NCBI GenBank assembly: GCA_035772405.1
Contig: JAYKKM010000056.1
Coordinates: 1 to 64,000 of the forward strand
Length of the DNA: 64,000 nt
Direction of reading: 5' to 3'
Source of the DNA: Chrysogorgia sp. JL179-B06
Taxonomy: Eukaryota > Cnidaria > Anthozoa > Scleralcyonacea > Chrysogorgiidae
Shown: in pieces, positions 55,513-64,000 of the stretch
How positions within the stretch are numbered: the stretch's first letter is position 1
How the letters are laid out: each line of letters opens with the position of its first letter
Translations under genes and position numbers: made by a program
Notes under the pieces: model-generated
What the model saw: the letters and a program-made list of their open reading frames with translations, nothing else
What the model was told of the DNA's origin: nothing
The model's database searches: none

Positions 55513-55709
55513 CTTGGTCTATGGCGCTTCTGGGCCATGGCATATTTTGATTTTGTTTTCATTTAGCTTTGATTTTAATTTGTTTTTATTTTATTTTGAA
55601 ATATTTTTCAATTTCGCTTTGTTTTTATTTTAACTATGATAATCAAAATAAAATAATTATCAACAAAATAAGCGAAAAAATGCTATGGCGCTTCTGGGCC
55701 ACCATAGAG
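55513..55709 (-). repeat. right terminal inverted repeat (197 bp)
   Basis: Reverse complement of the left repeat. It shares CTCTATGGYGGCCCAGAAGC, then ATTTTTTCGCTTATTTTGTT, and ends at GACCAAG. An ATG at 55,538 lies at the same place as in the left repeat and is in frame with the integrase start. Confidence 0.85.
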
Positions 55710-56617
55710 GTGTTATAAACAAAACATGACCCCTGTTCTACCAAAACTCAGCAAGGATCATTATACTGCAGGAAATAAATAGAATAATTACTGTACAAAC
55801 ATTTTTCTATTGAACTAATTGTGATATTAGCTAGCCCAAACTGATCCTATTAGAGTTTAGAATCCATTGCAAATTTCTTGACCACATCGGAATTAGTTTT
55901 TTAGATGGGTATTCGGACCTGTGTAATCCTGCATCAAGAAGGGGGAATCGACCCTTTCATGCTCAGCATTGCATGCTGGCTAGTCAGTGCTCCAAAATTG
56001 AAAATAAATATTTGACCTGTGTAGTCATGGGTGATTATAGTATTTCATTTCAATGTTTTCCTAATTGATTGTTGACCCAGCAGATTTTTTACTAATAGTT
56101 TTTCAAGTTGGTTTTGCATGAGCAGATAATGTTCCCCAAAGCTATACTGTGTAATGTCCAGATGAAAAAATATGGATTGAATTTCTAGGATTTTTATATA
56201 TAAATTCTAGCGCTGTAACAGTAGCTTAAATGAATTTAAATTAGTTTATTTAATGAAAACATTTGCTGTATTGAAAGATTGATGAACATTTTTACCAATT
56301 TCCAATATGAGAATGACATGCTCTCAAATGTGGTCATGAGCTGCATATAGTAGGATACTATTGATTAACTATCTTAAAATATTCTTACATGTTAGTGGGA
56401 AAATAATTCCTAAACTGTGAGAAATTTTGTCTGAGCCAAGCTATACAATTAAGGAAAACAAATATTATCTCGATACTGTAATACAAAACAATGGTAGTCT
56501 GTAAATAAGAAAAATGAAAACTGTTTTATTGATATTTGCATGCTATGTGACAGTATGTGTACTGTGTTCTACATACAGTATTACAGTACATTAATTGTAT
56601 ACTTTGTTATCCTTATT
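55710..56617. other. no gene seen
   Basis: AT-rich DNA. If the 9-kb element split the Harbinger partner gene, the missing exons should lie here or beyond on the minus strand, but I could not find them. Confidence 0.4.
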
Positions 56618-57550
56618 CTCAGAATGATGGTGAAAGTGACTGATAAAAGGTCGGCCTCAACCCCACTGTTACAAGGTGTTCCACAAGGCTCGGTGCTGGG
56701 ACCTTTGCTATTCTCACTTTATGTCGTGCCACTTAAGATATCATTGCTACCCATGGACTGGATGCCATGATTTATGCTGATGATACTCAACTATATATCA
56801 TGCTGAAGGAATCGGACACCTCTATTGCTGTTCAGCGTTTGGAGAGTTGTATCCATGATATTAAATCTTGGTGTCTCCAAATAAATTGTTTTTGAACGAT
56901 GGTAAAAACTGAGATTGTTCACATGTTTTCTACCTACACTAGGCCAACTCCATCTACTCCCACTGTGTCTGTTGGTGATAATGTGATCTGTGTCAAGAAT
57001 GAAGTACGTGACCTTGGTGTTATTTTTGATAGGAACCTTTCCATGAAGAGTCATGTAAATGCGATTTGTAAATCAGCCTACATTGCTATAAGGAACATTG
57101 GCAAGCTCCGGAAATACCTCAACGACTCAACCACCGAGCAACTGGTACATGCATTTGTTACATCTCGCCTTGACCATTGTAACATCCTACTTTATGGCTT
57201 ACCACAGGTTGAGATTAAGAAGCTGCAGCGAGTGCAAAATACTACAGCGAGAATTGTCACAACTTCAACCGCTTAAGAATACACGATGCTTAAGATCATC
57301 CTCTAAGAGCCTATTATATCAGCCTAGATCGAAGACCAAAACTTATGGTGATAGAGCTTTTAGTTGTGCTGGCCCAGCTCTCTGGAACAGCTTACCGAAT
57401 GAGTTGAGGATGGTGACCTCGATTTTGCCTTTTTTAAATCTAAACTTAAAACATTTTTATTCACTCAGCATTATTCCTAGTTTTAATCAATTTATGTAAT
57501 GAGTATTGGGAACATTTTTAAATGCGCATTTTTAAGAAATAAAGTTATTA
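56618..57550 (+). mobile_element. 5'-truncated CR1/L2-type LINE fragment
   Basis: It starts in the RT at 'LLQGVPQGSVLGPLLFSLYV', reads through the active site 'IYADDTQLYI' near 56,770 in a second frame, then 'GVIFDRNLSMKSHVNAICKS' (56,899-57,276) and the 3' domain 'GDRAFSCAGPALWNSLPNEL' (57,098-57,499). It ends with AATAAAGTTATTATT. Three frame changes. Confidence 0.88.
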
Positions 57551-57837
57551 TTCTCAGAATACTCGGGGGGGGGGGGTGGAGGTTCGAAGCAAAAAGTTTT
57601 AAAAATGCGACCTCCCGTGACGATGAGCATGAAATAGCGTGACCCTGCCCTTGCTAATAGCTAGAAATATCATGACCCTCCCCCTGCAAAAAATAGCTCC
57701 TAAAATAAACATTCATACTGAAGAATGTCTGTCAAAAATAATTATACTGGTTAATTTTGCTCGTGAATTTTTAAAATGTATGTAAAATGATTTTTGACTT
57801 TAGGATATATAAAACATGTGTTGCTTTATGTATTTTA
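57551..57837. repeat. G-run and degenerate GTGACCCTCCCC tract
   Basis: A run of 13 G at 57,564-57,576, then loose copies of GCGTGACCCTGCCC / CATGACCCTCCCC. A similar tract lies at 62,670-62,730, beyond the LINE. Confidence 0.6.
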
Positions 57838-58062
57838 TAGATAGATAGATAGATAGAAAAACTTTATTTAAACACGTTGACCCTGTCAACCTAAGCTGAT
57901 ATCCACGGGGGACGTGTGTAAAATATCTTTACATAACTATATAAAAGTAGGTTTAACGAGAACACAATCTAACTATTTACAATGAACTAAAAAAAAGGTA
58001 ATTAAGCTATTTACAGGAAATCCTCTATATACATGCATGTACTTTATTGTACTTTTGTCTTT

Positions 58063-61030
58063 TCAAATGTCAATGCAGGTAGCGATTTTTTTTTGAAAAG
58101 AGTTAAGGGAGGTACTACTCCTAATTTCTCTTGGAATTGCATTCCAAAGGAATGCACCATCGTACATAAAACTTTTTTTCATATTATTTGTACGTGGTTT
58201 TGGTAAGTGAAGACCACTTGAAATATCCCGGAGGTTATAGTTTGTTAATTCACTTTTATACGAAAACAGATTAGTGAGTGAATTTGGACCCACATTATTT
58301 AAAAGTTTATACATAATTTTCGCCTTAGTTTTTTTTCCTATCAGCCTTAAGAGGTTCCCAGCTTAGCTCACCTAAGGCAATAGAATGATCAACATCATTG
58401 CTAAGATTGGTGATGATTCTGGCCGCTCTATTCTGAAGTTTTTGCAATCTTTTTGATTGTGTTTTACCAAATACATCCCATACTTCACAGCAGTATTTGA
58501 AATAGGGGTATATAAGTGCATTGTATACAGAGAGAAGTGTTTCTCTGTCAGCAAAATCTTTTAAACGCCGAAGGGCAGAGATTCCAGCTGTTACCTTTTT
58601 GCAAATATTTTCAGTGTTACTATTCCAAGATAAGTACTGGTCAATTATTACTCCTAAGCTTTTACACTCTTGGATCTGTTTAATGGGTTTGTTGTCAATT
58701 TTAATGTTTAGATGAAAATCTGCAGTACCTTTAATCATTGGTTTTGAGCCAATCAGCATAAATTCTGTCTTAGCTGCATTCAAGCTAAGTTTATTGGCTA
58801 TCAGCCACTTCCTAAGGTTTTCCAAATCAGAATTTACTGCATTTTCAAGTTCACTTATAGACGGGCCTGCAGCTGTTAAATTTGTATCATCAGCAAATAG
58901 TCGAGGCTTTGTATTGTTTAGACATTGAGGCAGATCGTTAATATATAACAAAAAGAAGAGTGGTCCTAGAATAGAGCCTTGAGGTACCCCACAACTAATT
59001 GCTCTATCTGATGAAATAAGATTTTTAATTTGGCATAATTGGGTTCGATTTGTTAGATAAGATTTGAGTAAAGTCAAAGCTTGTCCTTTTATTCCACAGA
59101 GCTCCAATTTTCTCAATAGAATTTGATGATCGACAGTGTGGAACGCTTTTTTTAAGTCAATTAAAACTACCAGGTTAAATAATTTCCTGTCCAAATGTAC
59201 ATACCACTCGTTAGTACAGTCCAATAACGCTGTAGTAGTGGAATGAGATTTTCGAAAACCAAATTGACAGTCACTAAGAATTCCAAATTTTGTTAAGTAA
59301 TTATAAAGTTGATCATATAGAATTCTTTCCATAATTTTGCTAATGACCGGTAGAACTGAAATTGGTCTGTAGTTTTCTGCTAGATTACGTTGACCATTCT
59401 TAAAGATAGGTGTAACTCTAGCCATTTTCCATTCATCTGGAAAAGAGGACTGAGTAACAACTTGGTTAAAAATATAAGTCAGCGAATCTGAAATAATAGG
59501 TGCAGCTATCTTTATAATTTTACAGGAAATTTTATCAACGCCAGTAGCTTTATTGCTAGAAAGCCTGCTTAGAAGAAAGCAGACATTACTAGTGGTAGTA
59601 GGTTGAAATGCAGCAAACTCTGATTTAGTTTTCTTAATGTAATTTTCAAAATCACAATTTGATGTGCCAATTTTGCTGGCTAAATTTGGACCGATATTTG
59701 AAAAATAATCATTGAAACCCTCTGCAATGTCTTGAGGATTTGTTAAAATCTCTCCTTCTATATCTAATTCGTTTACGACTGTTTGTTTGTTTTGCTTACC
59801 TAGTAAATTGTTTATAGTTTTCCAAACCTGTTTTGGATTGTGTTTTTGACCAGCAATTTTCAAGGAATAATAATCTTTTTTAGCATTTCTTAGTTCTATA
59901 TTCACTTTGTTTCTAGTTTGTTTGTAATTGTACCAATCTGTTTCTAAATTTGTTAAGATGGCTTTTCTTTTCAATTTGTCCCTTGCAATGATTAGTTTTT
60001 TTATTTTACTCGTTATCCAAGGAATTTTTTTGGATCTAATCTTTTTGTTTTGAATTGGTGCATGTTTATCAAGAACTTCCAAGAACATTTCTTTCCACAT
60101 TTCCCACATGGAATTTGGATCTGCAGCAAAAAAGTATATAAATTCCCAATGCTGACTCTCTAGTTCATTAACAAATTTTTGATTATCAAAATTTTTCATA
60201 TTTCTAATCTCAATAGTATTTTCTTGCTTTTTTATAATTGAAATTTTTCTGATTGCAAATATTAGACTGTGATCACTAATGCCTGTGTGGATGACACCAG
60301 AATCAGATATTTTCTCTGGTGTATTCGTAACAATGTGATCAATCAGGCTACTAGTTCTCATAGTTATTCGAGTAGCCCGTTTGATCAGTTGTGATAATTG
60401 GTACAACTCATATAATGACTTAATTTTTTTTGTTGGCAAATTCAAATCATTATGTGTTTTTAACATCTCACAATTAAGATCTCCAAGAATATACATTTCC
60501 TTATTTTCATCATCAATAGCTTTGATAAGTTTTTCCAAGCTTTCGAAAAACTCAGAGGGTGCATTTGGTGGTCTATATACTGTAGTAACAAGAAATGGTT
60601 TGCTATGTGGTTTCATAATTTCAATGCAAACACATTCAAGTTCTGGTGGAATCAGATCATGCCTTATTTTATAGTTGATAGAGTTACGTAAATAGATACA
60701 AACTCCACCACCATTTCTTGACCTATCCTTTCGAATAATGTCATAATTATTAATATGAACCATATTATTATTTAAATTGGAATCAAGCCGTGTCTCATTG
60801 AAGGCAATGAGATCTATATGCTTGCTGGACATTGAATATCTTATTTCATCTAGATTTTTAGGTAGGCTGACAATATTTAAGAAAGCCATCTTAAAACCTC
60901 TGGTGCTGGGAACCGAGTTAAGGCTAGTGAGAAAGTCGCTACCTGCATTGTTTGGGATGTTATGACTATCTAATTTCTCATCATCTGGTTTACAAATTGT
61001 AGATACATTGTCCACTCTTTCTTCTGACAA
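58063..61030 (-). pseudogene. LINE ORF2: AP endonuclease + reverse transcriptase
   Basis: The 901-codon frame (61,030-58,325) has the endonuclease from about residue 48 ('LIAFNETRLDSN', 'GGGVCIYLRN', 'YILGDLNCEM', 'GISDHSLIFAI') and the RT from about 480 ('KATGVDKISCKIIK', 'WKMARVTPIFKNG', 'GVPQGSILGPLFFLLYINDL', active site 'LFADDTNLTA'). It ends early where an 8-A run (near 58,330) shifts the frame. The last 84 residues, with 'DGAFLWNAIPREIR', continue in the next frame to 58,063. The enzyme nicks target DNA and copies the LINE RNA into it. Confidence 0.92.
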
Positions 61031-61091
61031 TTGCGGTAAGCATTGTGAAAAACCTGTTCATCTCTAATATTAATTGGCCGATTGTTAATTT

Positions 61092-62529
61092 TCACTGACT
61101 GGACTTAAGATAGGTGCAGAATACACTTCCTAGTGCACTATCACCACTTTGGTTTAAGTGTAGATTTGATCTATTCAGTAAAGATTTGTCTATATGATCA
61201 TTATTTAGGAATACTATATTATGCTGGGAGCATAAATTACTTACTAAATTGTTAAAATGAGTTATGTTGCTTGCTGCAACACGGCCATCATACCTTTTCA
61301 CAACACTGGGATACTGCGACCTTTCTTGCCTTGCTTTTGTGAGTCCATCCATCTTTGTTGCGACCAATTCAGGATGGAGGATGACTGTTTCAAACTGGTC
61401 TTTCTTGATGTCGTTTTTTATCTTCGTCATGATTTGATCCACTTTCGCTCCACTGTAAGAATGGACAACTGATTGGTCACCTGCGGCTCTCTGAATCTTC
61501 TGTTGATCGATATTTTTCACCATGGAATCACCGATCACCAGAGTTCTTTTATCTTGTTTTTCAGGCTTTCCTTCATGTTTCTTGGATGCTGGCTCTGTTG
61601 TGGTTTTGGATTGTTTACCTGGTGTCTTTGTTTTTTTTCTTTTTCTGAGAGGTAAACTTCGATTGTGCTTTGGAACGGTATTCAAGGATTTGGTCATGGG
61701 TAGTTTGAACGTTTGGCACTGTTGATTCCGATTCATTTATATCATCTTCGACTTCGAGGATTTCAAATTGATTCTCTACTTGAATTGGATGTGGTCGATT
61801 TTCTTTCGAAGGTGTCGCTTTTGTTGCTGTGTTGACCCACTCGGTTTGCTTCATATCCAGAATGTTTTTTATAGCGCTGTTTTCGTGTGTCAATTCTGTC
61901 ACAGTTGTGAGGAGCGATTTGATCTCGGTCGCCATTTTTTTCCTGTCATCGATCAAGTATTGAATTTTTTCGTTTGATTCAGCTTCTCGTGTTTTGGTGT
62001 TCTGACGTTCTTCTTCATGTTGGTTTTTAAGTTCATTTACTATGTCCATTATTTTGGAAATTTCATCAGAGAAAGCGTTACACTTCTGACATGCCGATTG
62101 TTTTGATTTGGTCTCGGTGGCGCCATCTTGGACCATGTGCTCGCTCGGTGTTTGCTCACATGATTTCTTTTCATTTCCATGATTTGCGCCATCTGTATTG
62201 CTTGCGTAGCTCTGTAGGGTTTTAAACAGTTGACTTTCATCATTATCTTGTAAGATAACTAGTTTTTTGTCCGTCGATCCATGCCATTTAATACAGAATT
62301 CAGGATTGCTGAATTGTATTGATTCACCACGAGACGATGACCACCGTCCGTTCAGTTGTAAATTGGTTTCTGCAAACGCTTTCAATGATTCTAAATCACC
62401 TTTCCACAATAAATCACCATCTTGAACACATAGTAACTTAGATTTTACGCTCTCTGGATCAACAACGCGGTTTATTTCTCGAGATTTTAGAGAAGCTGAG
62501 TAGCACGCGTTTTTGTTGTTATCCGCCAT
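61092..62529 (-). pseudogene. LINE ORF1 with coiled coil and esterase-like domain
   Basis: The first frame (62,529-61,615) starts 'MADNNKNACYSASLKSREIN', has a Cys pair ('SACQKCNAF') and a long coiled coil (residues 150-220). An 8-A run near 61,632 shifts the frame. The second frame (to 61,092) has 'RTLVIGDSMVKNID' (GDS block of SGNH esterases) and 'NLHLNQSGDSAL' near the end, as in CR1 ORF1 proteins. It binds LINE RNA. Apart from the A-run it is open throughout. Confidence 0.85.
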
Positions 62530-62560
62530 CTTGTTATTATGAATAAATTCATGTTACTAT

Positions 62561-62873
62561 TATACTATTAATTACTATTTTATTACACTATTTTACAATA
62601 ATCACTGTGATCTGTTTGGAATTTTGAGTAAAGTGAAACTATCATAGAGTGTGAGCTTAAATTTATGTGACCCTCCCACTTTCTCCACCCTCCCTCCCCC
62701 CGGTAATTTATGACCAGTCCCTCACATTATAAGATCTGGTGCAAACACTAAAATGAATATTTTCTTTCATATTGGTAACAGAATAAACAAGGTATTACAT
62801 ACAGGTACTACTCTGAATTTAATTTGATAATTTTAATATGGAGAAATTTCTCAACTTATACAAAATCATATAA
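62561..62873. other. no gene; flank of the LINE
   Basis: Contains a CCCTCCC-rich tract (62,668-62,730) like the one at 57.6 kb. Confidence 0.5.
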
Positions 62874-62877
62874 TTAA

Positions 62878-63136
62878 AGGTGCCGTCCAGTCCGTTCAGT
62901 GCATGTGTGATATTTCAAACTTGGGGGACTCCATAAGGTGGCGAAGGCGTAGGTGGTAGTTTGATATATTATCCACATTTAGGAAAAGAACTGATTCTTA
63001 TAACACGCTTTTTAGGCTGAAAAGCTGAAGCGTGGAAAACCAATCCACAATACTTCATGTTCAATGTTTATATAATGCAATGTAAACAAATGTAAACAGA
63101 AACGTGGACATGCGCATAACGGACTTGACGGCACCT
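62878..63136. mobile_element. MITE bordered by TTAA
   Basis: Inverted ends AGGTGCCGTCCAGTCCGTT / AACGGACTTGACGGCACCT. TTAA lies directly outside at 62,874-62,877 and 63,137-63,140, as for piggyBac-type insertion. No gene inside. Confidence 0.65.
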
Positions 63137-63251
63137 TTAAAATTAGATAAGTGCAGTTACTGTATTAATAGCATATTTCTTGTTTAAAGTTGAAGTAAAT
63201 ACTAGCAACAATGCAAAATTATTAAATTTTTGAAGAACAAGATATAATCAG

Positions 63252-63881
63252 GCGGATTTCCAGTCCTCACACAAAGCAATTCTCAGCTCTCTGCGAGTGT
63301 TTTAGCCCTAGTGGCATTTTAAAACTATTTTTTACTCAAGGCAAGTACTCGCAGTAAATATAACCAATCAAAACAAATTATGTCAACATTTAAAATCATT
63401 AGTAATTCATAGCGAAAACTGCACAATGGATATTTCACCTCGATTTTCTCGTAAATACCGATTTGTTTGAGGTGCTATATCTGAAACACTCAGAAGAGTG
63501 ATTCATCAGGATATCCAAACAACTCGAAGTTTGTTAAACTCTGCTATCGCTTCATCAGTCTTGAAACCCCGCGAGTTATCGCAACAAGCTGCATGTGGTA
63601 GAAATACAGTGGAAACCCATTAACCACTCTCTCCTCCGCAGAGGCTTATATATTTTATTAGACAAGCTGTAGCGGGAGAAAAATCAGAGGCGTGCAATCC
63701 GTCTTCCCGTTGTCCACCGCACGCCTACGATTTTCTTCGATCCACTCCCCGCGCGCATCCCCATTTTGCCCGTACGCCTTCCTCTAATAAAAATAAGCCT
63801 CTGCAGAGGATAGAGGTGGAAACCATGCAAGTACCTGCAGTACGAGCTACGAGTTGCTTCGTGCGAGGACTGGAAATCCGT
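63252..63881. mobile_element. non-autonomous element with about 28-bp inverted ends
   Basis: CGGATTTCCAGTCCTC plus CACAAAGCAA at the left is inverted at the right (TTGCTTCGTGCGAGGACTGG). Nested inside are an inverted pair built on CCTCxGCAGAGGCTTAT (63,632 and 63,798) and the dispersed repeat at 63,438-63,540. No coding sequence is credible. Confidence 0.75.
63438..63540. repeat. dispersed repeat, second copy at 17.7 kb
   Basis: Shares ACCTCGATTTTCTC, TCATCAGGATATCCAAACA and CTCGAAGTTTGTTAAA with 17,695-17,805. Confidence 0.75.
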
Positions 63882-64000
63882 CTTTGCAATACGTTTTTTT
63901 CTCAGAATTATCAATTAATTGTTAATAATAAATTAATTACCAATTGTAACATTAAAAATCATGCATTAGCCTGACGCTGTTTACATTGTCTTTTTTCTTT

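Larger units (their letters stand above)
46707..55709. mobile_element. 9-kb inverted-repeat element with alpha-kinase and integrase-core genes
   Basis: Long inverted repeats (46,707-46,925 and 55,513-55,709) enclose two convergent genes that meet near 51.5-52.0 kb. One product is an rve-like integrase-core protein, a candidate transposase. The other is an alpha-kinase. The left end interrupts the Harbinger partner gene. The outermost bases are CTCTATGGYGGCCCAGAAGC on both sides. I see no target duplication: the bases outside are GAAGAA on the left and GTGTTA on the right. Internal LINE, MITE and tandem insertions add about 4.6 kb. The element family is my inference. Confidence 0.6.
57838..62560 (-). 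mobile_element. nearly complete CR1-like LINE
   Basis: Two ORFs and a 3' end with AATAAAGTTTTTC followed by (TCTA)n at 57,838-57,856, the CR1/L2-type microsatellite tail. Both ORFs have one break, each in a run of eight A. The 5' end is uncertain (62,530-62,660). It is the best preserved retroelement in the window. Confidence 0.9.

Noticed and set aside
54856..55566. Plus-strand ORFs opposite the integrase gene
   Set aside because: They overlap exons with clear family motifs on the minus strand and have none of their own.
46707..55709. The two inverted repeats as unrelated MITEs that landed by chance
   Set aside because: Possible, but the same orientation relative to two different gene starts, the in-frame ATG in each and exact convergence of the genes make one element the simpler reading. 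Not fully excluded.
63684..63914. 76-codon Arg/Gly-rich ORF on the minus strand
   Set aside because: It spans the inverted end of a non-autonomous element and has no recognisable domain.

Overview
The window is animal nuclear DNA, AT-rich and dense in repeats. I infer a cnidarian, possibly an anthozoan, from the mix of families: a chromodomain-integrase Polinton, Penelope-like, DIRS, Ty3/gypsy, copia and CR1/RTE-type elements, PIF/Harbinger, and expanded alpha-kinase, DUF4806 and metazoan integrase-core genes. This rests on recognising families by eye, not on a database search.

Layout. 1-6427 is the right-hand part of a decayed Polinton (virus-like) element with penton-like, integrase, capsid and packaging-ATPase genes; it ends in a palindrome that abuts a broken hAT (DUF4371) frame. 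6.4-20.4 kb is a graveyard of LINE, DIRS (split by a hAT-type MITE with a 9-bp target duplication), copia gag, a DDE-like transposase relic and Penelope-like pieces, plus an isolated HECT C-lobe. 20.4-26.1 kb is almost gene-free and full of foldback repeats and microsatellites. 26.3-31.9 kb holds the best host-type gene: a nine-exon DUF4806 gene on the minus strand whose splice sites and phases all fit, with a duplicated exon. 32.1-32.9 kb is an OTU-protease remnant cut by a 5'-truncated Ty3/gypsy element (to 35.37 kb).

35.4-44.4 kb holds short repeats and fragments. 44.5-46.7 kb is a Harbinger pair: a transposase gene with the DDE residues, and a convergent Myb-partner-type gene cut off at 46,707. 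46,707-55,709 is the most interesting block. It is about 9.0 kb, bounded by inverted repeats of 219 and 197 bp, and carries two convergent multi-exon genes: an alpha-kinase (+) and an rve-like metazoan integrase-core gene (-). In both, the open frame can be followed back to an ATG inside the terminal repeat. It looks like a large transposon with its own integrase and a kinase passenger. It is itself invaded by an RTE-like LINE, several MITEs and a 276-bp tandem array whose unit contains a tRNA-Ala-like sequence.

55.7-62.6 kb holds a truncated LINE and a nearly complete CR1-like LINE whose two reading-frame breaks both lie in 8-A runs. 62.8-63.9 kb holds two short inverted-repeat elements.

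Few genes here are likely to work in the cell: the DUF4806 gene is the clear candidate. The Harbinger transposase, the CR1-like LINE and the two genes of the 9-kb element are recent enough that their domains are easy to read, but each carries at least one break.
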